Assembly: GCA_963765625.1 (NCBI GenBank)
Contig: CAVXXD010000012.1
Coordinates: 248,001 to 312,000, forward strand
Direction: 5' to 3'
DNA: 64,000 bases
Origin: CAVXXD01 sp963765625
Lineage (GTDB): Bacteria; Actinomycetota; Geothermincolia; Geothermincolales; Geothermincolaceae
In this document: positions 19,475 to 28,546 of the stretch, one piece after another
Layout: every line of letters starts with the position of its first letter
Numbering within the stretch: position 1 is the stretch's first letter
Made by a program: the position numbers and the translations under genes
Notes under the pieces: model-generated
What the model was told of the DNA's origin: nothing
The model's input: the letters and a program-made list of their open reading frames with translations, nothing else
The model's database searches: none

Positions 19475-20005
19475 GCCTGCGCGGGTGGCTTACGGCCACG
19501 GCCCTGGTCTGCCTTATCGCCGGTTGTGCCTTCGCCGGGGCCGGCTGCGGGGATGAGCAGCAGCCGTCACGCTTCTTGAAGAGCGAGGAACGCCTGGAAG
19601 GGATGTACGAAGCCTGCAAGACTATCGCCATCAGCGACCCGGCGGGAGAGCGCCCTCCCATCCTCGCGGACGAGCTGGCGGGGTATCCCCGCGTCGATGT
19701 GACCACGGAACTGGTGCGGTCCAACGGCATGCGCCTGCCGGGCACCTGGAGCGGCGCGTCGATCTCGGAGGTCCTGGCGAAGCACGGTGTGGAAGGACCC
19801 TTCACCGAGCTGCGCATCGTTGCCTGGGACGAATACGTGGCCAAGGTACCCTTACGACATCGCCATGCGCCCCGACACCATTCTCGCCTACGAGCAGGAA
19901 GGAGAACCCCTCCCGCGGGAGGACGGCCCGGTGCGGCTGGTGGTGGGGAGCGAGGACGGCTTCTTCTGGATCCGCATGATCGTCCGGCTGGAAGTGGTGC
20001 GTTGA
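19471..20005 (+). CDS. Sulfite-oxidase-fold lipoprotein, frameshifted
   Basis: Starts in the ATGA overlap with the preceding gene. A lipoprotein-like signal peptide (LIAGC and GAGC lipobox candidates) precedes a single PF00174-like domain: TWSGASISEVLAKHGV, then RPDTILAYEQEGEPLPREDGP. It ends RMIVRLEVVR. An extra T at about 19851 (GTACCCTTACGAC in place of GTACCCTACGAC) breaks the frame; the corrected protein has about 177 residues. No ligand cysteine is present. It is the third exported protein of this fold in a row, and its stop overlaps the start of the TupA-like gene. Confidence 0.78.
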
Positions 20006-20853
20006 AGCGCCTGTCCATGCGCGCCGCCCTGATCTTCGTCCTGTCGGCCTGCCTGACCCTCGCCGTCCTGTCATCGGGGTGCGGAGGTGGCATCCCCGAG
20101 TCGGAGCGGAGCGAACTGATCCTGGCCACTACCACCAGCATGCTCGACTCCGGTCTGCTCGAGGAGTTGGTCGTCCGCTTCGAAGAAGAGTATCCCTACC
20201 GCGTGAAGGCCATCGCCGTGGGGAGCGGCGCGGCGCTGCTGATGGCCAGGCAGGGTGAAGCGGACGTGACCGTCACTCATGAGCCCAATGCGGAGAAGGA
20301 ACTGATGGAAGCAGGGTTCGGGGAGAGCTGGCAGGAAGTGATGTACAACGACTTCATCATCGTCGGGCCCCCGGAAGACCCTGCCGGGATCGCGGGCATG
20401 ACCGAGGCCGCGGAGGCCTTCCGGCGGATCGCTGAAAGTGAAAGCTCCTTCTTTTCCCGCGGTGACGCTTCCGGGACCAACGCCATGGAACTGGCCACCT
20501 GGAGCCGGGCGGGGATAAACCCGGATGGTGACTGGTATCACGAGAGCGGCCAGGGCATGGGGTACAGCCTCCGGATGGCGGATGACGGGGGAGCCTACAC
20601 CCTCTCGGACCGGGCCACCTTCATAGTGCTGGAAAAAGCCCTGCGCATGGAAGTTATGGTGGAAGGCGACCCCGACCTCATCAACCATTATTCGGCTATA
20701 GTGGTGAACCCCGAGAAGTTCTCCGGGCTGAACCACCAGGGGGCCGTGGACTTCGCCAATTTTCTTTTAGGGGACGAGACCCAGGAGTTCATTGCCGGAT
20801 TCGGCTGGGACCGCTATCACCAGCACCTCTTTTACCCCGTCAGCCCGGAATAA
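20002..20853 (+). CDS. TupA-like tungstate-binding lipoprotein, paralog 1
   Basis: A substrate-binding protein of the tungstate ABC importer family. The TTG start overlaps the previous stop (TTGA) and follows GGAAGTGG. The signal peptide ends in LSSGC, a lipobox. The mature part has LILATTTSMLDSGLL, the AVGSGAALLMARQGEADV phosphate-loop-like region, MYNDFIIVGPPEDPAGI, SRGDASGTNAMEL and YTLSDRATF, all TupA hallmarks. It has no adjacent permease or ATPase; the only tupBC pair in view is at 29.5 kb. It is the last gene of the 17969-20853 group, next to three sulfite-oxidase-fold proteins. Confidence 0.92.
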   Translation: MKRLSMRAALIFVLSACLTLAVLSSGCGGGIPESERSELILATTTSMLDSGLLEELVVRFEEEYPYRVKAIAVGSGAALLMARQGEADVTVTHEPNAEKELMEAGFGESWQEVMYNDFIIVGPPEDPAGIAGMTEAAEAFRRIAESESSFFSRGDASGTNAMELATWSRAGINPDGDWYHESGQGMGYSLRMADDGGAYTLSDRATFIVLEKALRMEVMVEGDPDLINHYSAIVVNPEKFSGLNHQGAVDFANFLLGDETQEFIAGFGWDRYHQHLFYPVSPE

Positions 20854-20878
20854 TCACGGGAACAACCATTAACGGGCC

Positions 20879-21226
20879 TTACTCGATGAGCAGCAGGTCT
20901 CCCGGCTCCGTCGAGGTCTCGCTCAGCCTGCCGGCTGGTAGCTCCAGGGCCTTCCGGCCCTTCAGGCAAACAGGGCTGATCCGCCCCGGGCGGAGAGACG
21001 GCGCCGTCTTGAGCACTCTTCCCTCACGATCCAGGAAGGCCACGTCGATGGTGTAGCGCATGCCGAAGGTGTGGACGTTGCGGCAGGGTACCAGGAGCAT
21101 GCCGTCGCGTCCCTGCCAGCCTTCGCTTGAGAGCAGGCCGCGCGATCTTGCGCGGGCGGTGTCCGCCACTTCAACGACCTCGCCCAGCAGGGTATTCTTG
21201 CTCCGGTTGCTTATTCTTACGAACAT
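20879..21226 (-). CDS. DUF192 family protein
   Basis: A 115-residue protein with GRDGMLLVPCRNVHTFGMRYTID followed by VAFLDREGRVL, the DUF192 core. Such proteins are small beta-rich proteins of unknown function, often exported; this copy has no signal peptide from its ATG at 21226. It is divergent from fdhD, with about 90 bases between them. A much longer upstream reading in the same frame runs through fdhD antisense and is rejected. Confidence 0.88.
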   Translation of the reverse strand: MFVRISNRSKNTLLGEVVEVADTARARSRGLLSSEGWQGRDGMLLVPCRNVHTFGMRYTIDVAFLDREGRVLKTAPSLRPGRISPVCLKGRKALELPAGRLSETSTEPGDLLLIE

Positions 21227-21316
21227 GTTGAAAGAATAGACCGGCGCCAGGGGGCGCGCAAGCGTTATGCTATTCTTTATGAAGTGCAAGGGAACGGGAC
21301 ATTGTCGGAGGTGGGC

Positions 21317-22150
21317 ATGTCTACGGTGGATTGGGAGATAAGCAGGATTTACGCGGACGGCGGGCGCGAGACGCTGCTCGACCGGGTGGTTGTGGAGCAA
21401 CCCCTGGAGATCAGCGTCAACGGCATGCCCGTGGTGGCCCTGATGCGCCTGCCCGGCAACGACAAGGAACTGGCGGTGGGCTTCTGCATCACCGAGAAGA
21501 TCATCGTCTCCGCCGCCGACATCAAGCTGCTCAGGCACTGCGGTGAACTGGAGAAGAAGGTTGCCGCAGGCGAAAGTGGGGAAGAGGCGCAATCTCCCTA
21601 CGACCGGTCCAACCTGGTCGAGCTGGAGGTGGAGAGGGCCTGCGACACCGGCCGGTTCGCCTCCACTTACGTGGTCCGCACCGGCTGTGGTGGCGCCGAC
21701 CTCTCAGCCATGCTGGAGGATTATGCCGGCGTCGTCACCTCGGACCTGCGGCTCAAAGGCGAGGCTGTACACGGCCTGGGGGGCAAGCTCACCGCTTGCC
21801 AGGAGGTCTTCCGGGGAACGGGCGGGACACACGGGGCGGCCGTCTTCACGGCCGCGGGGGAACTGGTCGTGGCCCGGGAAGACGTCGGCCGCCACAACGC
21901 CCTGGACAAGGTGGTGGGGCACTGCGCCATGGCCGGCATCCCCCTCGAGGACAAGGTCCTCTTCATCTCCGGGCGCATCAGTTACGAGATGGCCTTGAAA
22001 GCCATCCGCTCCGGTTCCCCGGTCCTGGCCTCACTGGCCGCCCCCACCAGCCTGGGGCTGCGTATCGCCGAGGAGGCCGGGCTCACGGTCATCGGCTTCT
22101 CGGACGGCCGCCGTTTCAATGTCTACACCCATCCCGGCAGGGTGGAGTAA
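21317..22150 (+). CDS. fdhD: FdhD, sulfurtransferase for formate dehydrogenase maturation
   Basis: Transfers sulfur from a cysteine desulfurase to the Mo/W-bis-MGD cofactor before insertion into formate dehydrogenase-like enzymes. The ATG at 21317 has a strong GGAGGTG site. Family hallmarks are LMRLPGNDKELAVGF, REDVGRHNALDKVVG, ISGRISYEMALKA, ASLAAPTSLGLRIAEE and GFSDGRRFNVYTHPGR. The active loop reads TGCGGADL (Cys124), so only the first cysteine of the usual CxxC is present. E. coli FdhD depends mainly on the first one. Length is 277 residues. It lies five bases before mobA in one operon. Confidence 0.95.
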   Translation: MSTVDWEISRIYADGGRETLLDRVVVEQPLEISVNGMPVVALMRLPGNDKELAVGFCITEKIIVSAADIKLLRHCGELEKKVAAGESGEEAQSPYDRSNLVELEVERACDTGRFASTYVVRTGCGGADLSAMLEDYAGVVTSDLRLKGEAVHGLGGKLTACQEVFRGTGGTHGAAVFTAAGELVVAREDVGRHNALDKVVGHCAMAGIPLEDKVLFISGRISYEMALKAIRSGSPVLASLAAPTSLGLRIAEEAGLTVIGFSDGRRFNVYTHPGRVE

Positions 22151-22155
22151 CAGGC

Positions 22156-22778
22156 ATGAAAGACAGGCCGGCCGGAGTTTCCTGCGCCATCCTGGCGGGA
22201 GGAGAGGGCAGCCGCCTGCGGGCCGAGAAGGCCCTGCTGACCATCGGCGACCAGTTTCTGGCGGAGACCCTCATCGCCAACCTGCGCCCCCTCTTCGACG
22301 ACATCATGCTGGTGGCCAGGAGTGAGCATTCCCCCTTGAGGGCCTTGAGCGGCCCCGGGGTGCGGCTGGTGACGGACATAATGTACCGCAAGGGTCCCCT
22401 GGGGGGCATCCACAGCGCCCTTCACTACTCCGAGAAGCCCGTTCTGCTTCGTCATCGCCTGCGACATGCCCTTTCCCGCCCTCACTCTGGTTGAGCGGAT
22501 GGTGCAGCTGGCCGAAGGGCATGAGGCCGTGGTGCCCCGCCGCGGTGAATATATCGAGCCGCTCTTCGCCGTCTATGCGCGGAGCCTGGAGGAGCGGGCC
22601 CGGGTTTTCCTGGAGGAGGGGAAGAAGAAGATCCACGACTTCCTGGACGAGGTGGACGTCCTCTACCTGGAATGAGACGGAGATCGAACTGCTTGACCCG
22701 CAAGGCTTCTCCTTCTTCAACATCAACACCCCCGAGGACCTGGCCAGGGCCAGGGAGATATACCTGAACAAGGAATAA
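22156..22778 (+). CDS. mobA: MobA molybdenum cofactor guanylyltransferase, two frameshifts
   Basis: Attaches GMP to molybdopterin to make MGD. The N-terminus CAILAGGEGSRLRAEKALL is the nucleotidyltransferase signature. A middle part reads CFVIACDMPFPALTL after removing one extra C near 22441. A C-terminal part, FFNINTPEDLARAREI, is reached by a second shift near 22672. Corrected length is about 205 residues, normal for the family. It follows fdhD closely, with ATG at 22156. Every segment is well conserved, so sequence error is the likelier cause of the breaks. Confidence 0.88.
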
Positions 22779-22794
22779 CCGCCACGTCCTCAGC

Positions 22795-22823
22795 TTGACA
22801 CGCTTCTTGTCCGTCATGATAAT
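22795..22823 (+). promoter_or_regulatory. Promoter of riboswitch unit 2
   Basis: TTGACA, a 17-base spacer and GATAAT: close to an ideal housekeeping promoter. The start site falls just before the aptamer at 22841. Confidence 0.85.
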
Positions 22824-22840
22824 TTTCCTCATGTATTGCA

Positions 22841-22942
22841 GGTTTTCCGAGCAGCCCCACCTAAGGCCGCGAGGCTAGGGAGAGGTTGCCGATAGGGTAA
22901 GGTTGGAAACGGCCCTGCCTCCCGTGTTTGGAAAGGAAGACC
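22841..22942 (+). promoter_or_regulatory. Moco/Tuco riboswitch aptamer 2
   Basis: Same ordered core as copy 1: TTTTCCGAGC, CACCTAAGGC, CGATAGGGTA, TGGAAACGG, TGCCTCCCG and GTTTGGAAAGG. GGTTTTCC pairs with GGAAGACC as the closing stem. It lies 160 bases ahead of the exported protein at 23105. The expression platform is less clear here; a hairpin at 22963-22985 lacks a good T-run. Confidence 0.92.
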
Positions 22943-23104
22943 TAAAGCGCTCGCCGGTGAAGGGTATCTCCTCCCTGGAGAAACCTCGATCTGCAGGGCT
23001 TGGTTTTCTTGCAGACATGCGGCGGCCCCCTTTTCCAACTTCCGAATAACGGCTCTGCTCGGAGCGGATTTCGTCTACTGATGGAAAGCGAGGAGGTAAG
23101 GGGT

Positions 23105-26100
23105 ATGAGAAAGGCACTGACGTTCCTGCTGCTGCTGGTACTGTGCCTGGGCACCATGGTCACCATGGCGGTGACGCCGGTCTCGGGGCCCGGCGCGGCC
23201 GTGGCGGCCACCGGCGAGTCACAGCCGCACTTTTTCCTATAACTACTTGAAGTCGCTACCCGAGACCCACGGGCACTACGGCTTGCAGAACAGCGGCACC
23301 ACCTACTACGAGCAGGACTGGTTGGGAGTCGACCTGCAGTACCTCCTGGATACGGAGGTTGGCCTCGCCGCGGGCACGACCGGCGTCAAGGTGCAGGCCT
23401 ACGATTTCGCGAACGGTACGAGCATGACCCTGGACCAGTGCAACGGCAACAGCAGCGACAAGGGCCTGAAGACCCTTCTTGCTTACAAGAAGGGAACCGC
23501 GGGCACGACCAACCCCAACGCTCCCGACGGTACCGGCCCCTGGCCGCTGGGCACTTACTCGGCCGCGGACACTCTCCTGGACCCGAACCTGGGAAGCGGG
23601 GAAGGCGAAGGCCCCTTCCGCACCGTAATGCCGCAGACGACGTCGGGGCCGAGCGTGGGCAATACTACTTACACCACTCCGGCAGGCTCCGGCACCGTCA
23701 ACTCCAGCAAGTCGACCAAGTGGGTCTGCGCCATCGAGGTCCTGCCCCTGCCGGACGGAATGTCGGCGTTGACCCTGACGGAACTGCAGACCCTTTACGG
23801 CAATCAGCAGATAGTGGTATACGGCAACATCAATCCCTACGCCATCAGCGGGCTTTCCCGCACCTCGGGATATGCCGGGATCAGCAAAGTCACCATCAAC
23901 GGTTATGGGTTTGGCACGGTCCAGGGGACATCTTCCGTCTCCTTCGGCACCACGGCGGCCACCGTCACTTCCTGGGGGGCCCAGTCGATAACCTGTGCGG
24001 TGCCCGAGTTGACCGCGGGGGCTTACACGGTGACCGTGACCACTTCGGAAGGGGCTTCCAACGCTATCGATTTCACCGTTCTTCCCGTCTGCACATTGAC
24101 GGAGGCTTACCTCAAAACACCGGGACTCCAGACAGGTGGGCACTACACCTCCCAGAGCGCCGGTACCACCTACTTCGAGCAGGATTGGTACGGGGCGGAC
24201 CTGGGGTACCTGCTGGAGGAAGAAGTCAGGGATAGCCGTCGGGACCACCGGCGTAAAGACCCAGTCCTCGGATAACTGGACCGTCGACATGACTCTGGCC
24301 CAGGTGCAGGGCAACGGCAATCCTCGTGGTCTGAAGACCATCCTCGGCTACGAATACGGTACCAAGACCACCAACCCCAACAATGTCGAGGGCAACATGC
24401 AGGGCACCGGGACCTTCCCGTCCGTGACCCCGGTCACCCCGGATACTTTCGAGACCGCCAACGGCCCCTTCCGCGTGGTGATGCCGCAGTCCAACGAGGG
24501 CCCCGGTTCCACCAACGACAATTACAGCCCACTCGGCGACGGTGACACCAATTCGGTCGCCTGGAACAAGAAGCTGAGGGCCGTCGAGATCCTGCCTCTG
24601 CCGGCGGGGATGACCGAGATGACCGACCGTCGAACTCGCGGCGATACCCTCCGACCAGGTGATCTTCTACGGGAACATCTCCTCCTTCACCATCACGGCG
24701 TCGGCCGGGACGGGCGGGACCATCACTCCCTCGGGAGACGTGCCCGTGCTCGAAGGGGCTGATCAGACCTTCACCATCGCGGCGGACGAGCACTACAGCA
24801 TCGCCGACGTTCTGGTTGACGGGTCGAGTGTCGGCGCGGTGGACGTCGTATGACTTCACGACGTCGCCGCCGATCACACCATCGCGCCAGCTTCACCATC
24901 GACACCTTCGAAGTCGACCGCCTCCGTCTCCGGCGTCGGCGGGACCGTGGACCCGGCGACCCAGACCGTGGACTACGGCAGTGAAGCCACCGTCGTGATC
25001 AACCCCGACGCCGGATACGGCGTCGCCTCCATCACCGACAACGAGGTGCCGATGCCCATCGCCATTCCTTACGTCATCGGCGATGTCGCCGAGGACCACG
25101 ACGTGGTGGTGACCTTCAAGGAGTATTCCTTCTACTTCGCTGAGGGCTACACCGGGACCGACACCTTCAACGAGTACCTCTGCCTGATGAACCCCGGCGA
25201 TGACGCGGTGAGCGCTACATATCACCTACATGTTCGCCGACGGCACCACCCAGGAGCAGGACGTGCCGGTGGGCGCCACCTCTCGCGCCACCGTCAACGT
25301 CAACAGCGTGGTCGGCGCGGACAAAGACGTCTCGGTGAAGATCGTCTCGGATGGCCCCATCGTGGCCGAGCGGCCGATGTACTTCAACTACAACGGCGCC
25401 TGGACCGGTGGGCATGACGTGGTCGGAGCGACCTCGCCGCAGACTTCCTTCTACTTCGCCGAGGGCTATACCGGGACGGGGTACATTCGACGAGTACCTC
25501 TGCCTGATGAACCCGAATGCCGGGGCCACTACGGCCTACCATCACCTACATGTTCACCGACGGCACCACCCAGGAGAGTGAGGTGGAGATCGGCGCCACC
25601 TCCCGGATCACCGTCAACGTCAACACCGCGGTGGGCGCGGACAAGGAAGTCTCGGTCAAGATCACCTCGGACGGCCCCATCGTGGCCGAGCGCCCCATGT
25701 ACTTCAACTACAACGGCACCTGGACCGGCGGGCACGACGTCATCGGCCTGGCCGCGCCGCAGACTTCCTTCTACTTCGCGGAGGGCTACACCGGGACGGG
25801 TACTTTCGACGAGTACCTCTGCCTGATGAACCCGAACGATTCCGGCCATGAAGGCCTACCATCACCTACATGTTCGCCGACGGCACCACCCAGGAGCAGG
25901 AAGTGGAGATCGGGGCGACCTCACGCATCACCGTCAACGTCAACGAGCAGGTGGGCGCGGACAAGGACGTCTCGGTGATGATCACCGCGGACGATCCCTT
26001 CGTGGCCGAGCGCCCCATGTACTTCAACTACCAGCGGCGCCTGGACCGGCGGGCACGACGTGGTAGGGGCGGTCTCCCCGAGGCCCGAATTCTACTTCGC

Positions 26101-26398
26101 GGAGGGCTATACCGGGACCGGCACCTTCGACGAGTACCTCTGCCTGATGAACCCGAACGCCGCCAGCACCAAGGCCTACATCACCTACATGTTCGCCGAC
26201 GGCACCACCCAGGAGCAGGAGGTGGAGATCGGCGCGACCTCCCGCACCACCGTCAACGTCAACAGCGTGGTGGGCGCGGACAAGGACGTCTCGGTGATGT
26301 TGCGCGCGGACGAATACATCGTGGCCGAGCGCCCCATGTACTTCAACTACAACGGTGCCTGGACCGGCGGGCATGACGTGGTGGGCTACACGCCCTGA
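23105..26398 (+). CDS. Large exported protein: sulfite-oxidase-fold, IPT/TIG and AEG repeats, many frameshifts
   Basis: ATG at 23105 (GAGGAGGTAAGG site) opens a signal peptide. The reassembled order is: PF00174-like domain 1 (WLGVDLQYLL, EGPFRTVMPQ), an IPT/TIG domain (VTINGYGFGTVQG), PF00174-like domain 2 (GGHYTSQSAGTTYFEQD, WYGADLGYLL, GPFRVVMPQ) and two Flg_new/InlB-like beta repeats (GTGGTITPSG). Four AEG repeats end the protein (FYFAEGYTGT, EYLCLMNP, GADKDVSV, AERPMYFNY). About a dozen single-base shifts interrupt it, near 23236, 24229, 24629, 24846-24920, 25215, 25484, 25545, 25855 and 26034. The corrected product is about 1095 residues. No Mo-ligand cysteine is visible. Confidence 0.8.
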
Positions 26399-26422
26399 CG
26401 GCTGCCGGTTGCTGAATGATCG

Positions 26423-26455
26423 AGGGGCATGGCATGGTCCATGCCCCTTCTTCAT
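26423..26455 (+). terminator. Terminator after the 23.1 kb surface protein
   Basis: A perfect 10-bp stem, AGGGGCATGG with CCATGCCCCT, is followed by TCTTCAT. The T-run is short. Confidence 0.65.
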
Positions 26456-26478
26456 ACCGTAACTCATGCCCGGGAGCA

Positions 26479-26506
26479 TTGACGTCATCTGCCCGAAAAA
26501 TAGAAT
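26479..26506 (+). promoter_or_regulatory. Promoter of riboswitch unit 3
   Basis: TTGACG, a 16-base spacer and TAGAAT, placed directly before aptamer 3. Confidence 0.7.
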
Positions 26507-26519
26507 GAATGAGTCGATG

Positions 26520-26620
26520 TTGCTCTCCGAGCCCCACGGCCTAAAGCGAAAGCCATGGCCGGGGGACGACAGGGTAAGGCTGGAAACGGTCTTGCCTCCC
26601 GCGTTTGGAAAGGAGAGGGT
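26520..26620 (+). promoter_or_regulatory. Moco/Tuco riboswitch aptamer 3
   Basis: The cleanest copy: CTCTCCGAGC, GGCCTAAAGCGAAAGCC, CGACAGGGTA, TGGAAACGG, TGCCTCCCGC and GTTTGGAAAGGAGAG. CTCTCC pairs with GGAGAG as the closing stem. It precedes the MobB-like gene at 26691. Confidence 0.94.
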
Positions 26621-26642
26621 CCCGGTGCCGTTCACGGCCAGG

Positions 26643-26669
26643 CCCGCCCCTTTCTCCGGGCGGGTTGTT
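26643..26669 (+). terminator. Probable riboswitch 3 terminator
   Basis: CCCGCCC pairs with GGGCGGG, followed by the T-rich TTGTT. CCTTTC at the 5' arm and loop is complementary to GAAAGG at the aptamer end, the same antiterminator arrangement as in copy 1. The T-run is weak. Confidence 0.6.
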
Positions 26670-26690
26670 CAGTAGAGGGACGGGAACGGG

Positions 26691-27453
26691 ATGATCGTAT
26701 CGATCTCCGGCGCCAACAAGGACGTCGGCAAGAGCTCGCTGGCGGCTTATCTCATAGGCCACTGCCGCGGCTGCGCGGCCGCCAAGTTCACCCTGCACGG
26801 GGAGGAGCCGGAAGGCGAGCCCATCATCGCCGAGGAACTGCCCGATCCCTGCCGCCAACAACGATACCGCCCGCATGCGAAAAGCGGGGGCCGACCCCGT
26901 CTACTGGGTGCGGGCGACCGGGGAAAACCTCGAGGAGCGGACCGCGGAAGTGATGGAGAGGATCGGCGGGCACCCGGTGGTGATGGAGGGGAACAGCGTT
27001 CTCGAGTACGTGCGGCCGGACTACGCGGTCTTCATCATGGGCAAGGAGTTCGACGGCTTCAAGCCGTCGGCCTGGAGCGCACTGGCCAGAGCCGACACCG
27101 TCCTGGTGAACGGGGAGAAGCAGATATCAGGGGCCGAGGCCATCGGCCTGGAAAAGAAGTGCAAGGAACTGAGCGGCGGGGCCAAGGTGGTCTTCGTCTC
27201 CGAGGTGGGCCGGGAGAACGCTTACGCCATCGTGTTGAGCCGGATCATCGGACGAGTGGAAGGAGGCATTTTCATGTCGGACCTGGATGACAGGATCGTT
27301 GAGGAGTTGAAGGCGCGGGCCGAGGACGGGCGCATACCATGCGCGGAAGCGCTCAAGCTGGCGGAGGAACTGGGGGTATCAACCCAGGAAGTGGGCCGGG
27401 CCGCCAACGAACTTAAAATCAAGGTGGTCAGCTGCTCGCTGGGATGCTTCTGA
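26691..27453 (+). CDS. MobB-like P-loop NTPase with C-terminal CSLGCF domain, frameshifted
   Basis: The N-terminus IVSISGANKDVGKSSLAAYL contains a deviant Walker A (G-x4-GKS) as in MobB-type and related SIMIBI NTPases. An extra T near 26857 breaks the frame; corrected, the NTPase part continues through YWVRATGENLEERTAEVM and MEGNSVLEYVRPDYAVFIMG, a MobB-like core. A second, helical domain (from about 27274) resembles a small winged helix and ends CSLGCF. Total is about 253 residues. Control by a cofactor riboswitch supports a role in MGD formation or metal handling. MobB assignment is by resemblance, not proven. Confidence 0.72.
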
Positions 27454-27485
27454 TAAAGAAAGAAAGATGTGACAAGGCGGTTCTG

Positions 27486-28342
27486 GTGAAAAGAAAATGC
27501 GACGGTGCTGCTGCCGGGCGCATGCCTGCTGTGCGCGGCGTTGCTGTTGATGCCGGCCGGCTGCGGGGGCCGGGCGAAGACCGAGGTGGTCCTGGCCACC
27601 GGCACCATCCCCCGGGACACCGGGTTGCTGGATGCCTGGATACCGATGTTCGAGGCGCGCTACCCCTACACCGTGAGAGTGGTGGCGGACGGGAGCGGCG
27701 AGGCCATACAGGCGGCCAGGGACGGCGAGTGCGACCTCATCCTCACCAACAGCCCGGGGGAGGAGAAGAAGCTTGACCGGCGGCTTCCTCGGGGTAAACG
27801 GCAGGAACGTGATGCACGATGACTTCATCATCGCCGGCCCGGCGGACGACCCCGCCGGGATCAAGGGGCAGGAACAGTTTCGCCCCGGCCCTGGGGAAGA
27901 TCAGGGAGACCGGGTCGCCCTTCGTGTCGCGCGCCGACGGCTCATGGCATCAACGCCTCCGAGAGGACGCTGTGGCTAGTCCGTCATCGGCGACGATGAG
28001 CCGGAGGGCTCATGGTACGTCAAGAGCGGCCTGGGGATGGGTGACGCTCTTCTCCTGGCGAGCGAGCGCCAGGCCTACATCCTGGCGGACAAGGCCACCT
28101 TCCTGGTCTACCGTGACCGCCTGGACCTGGAGATACTGATGGAGGCGGGCGGGATCCAGGCCAACCGCTTCGTGGTCATGGAGGTAAATCCGGCCGCGTT
28201 CCCCGACGTGAATTCGGCGGGGGCGCAGGCTTTGTCCGAGTTTCTGACCGGCGCGGAAGCGCAGCAGTTCTTGAACTCCTTCGGGGTTGAGGAGTACGGG
28301 GAACAGTTGTTCTATCCCGACGCGCTCGAACAGGAGGATTGA
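27486..28342 (+). CDS. TupA-like lipoprotein, paralog 2, multiply frameshifted
   Basis: Reads as a tungstate-binding protein once about five extra bases (near 27498, 27774, 27875, 27960 and 27977) are removed. A lipoprotein signal ends LLLMPAGC. LATGTIPRDTGLLDAW, VVADGSGEAIQAARDGECDL, MHDDFIIAGPADDPAGIKG, SPFVSRADGSG and an intact 100-residue C-terminus ending GEQLFYPDALEQED follow. GTG at 27486 is the best start. It is distinctly diverged from the neighbouring tupA (LATGT where TupA has LATTT). It could be a dying duplicate, but the uniform protein-level conservation across the breaks argues for sequence error. Confidence 0.75.
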
Positions 28343-28359
28343 AGAAAAGAATACAGAAA

Positions 28360-28464
28360 AGTCTCTCCGAGCCTGTCCGCCTAAACCGGTTAAGGCATGG
28401 CGGCAGGCCGACAGGGTGCGGCGGGAAACGGCCGCGCCTCCCGCGCTTGGAAAGGAGGGGATAG
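28360..28464 (+). promoter_or_regulatory. Moco/Tuco riboswitch aptamer 4
   Basis: CTCTCCGAGCC, CCGCCTAAACCGGTTAAGGC, CGACAGGGTG, CGGGAAACGG, CGCCTCCCGC and GCTTGGAAAGGAGGG. No clear promoter lies between the end of the upstream gene and this aptamer. It may therefore act on read-through transcript from riboswitch unit 3. Confidence 0.92.
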
Positions 28465-28485
28465 GCTGGCGAACCACGCACCTTG

Positions 28486-28510
28486 ACCCGTCCCGGCTGG
28501 ACGGGTTCTT
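28486..28510 (+). terminator. Hairpin after riboswitch 4
   Basis: ACCCGTCC pairs with GGACGGGT around a five-base loop, followed by TCTTAAT. It is a plausible regulated terminator just before tupA, though the T-run is poor. Confidence 0.5.
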
Positions 28511-28546
28511 AATGCAGCAGGTTATAACTAAGCGAAAGGATGTGAG

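Noticed and set aside
24229..24629. Programmed ribosomal frameshifting in the 23 kb surface protein
   Set aside because: No slippery heptamer with a downstream pseudoknot is seen at the breaks, and a dozen programmed sites in one gene are implausible.
25130..26398. Tandem repeats as a CRISPR array
   Set aside because: Units of about 320 bases encode protein repeats; there are no short identical repeats with unique spacers and no cas genes.
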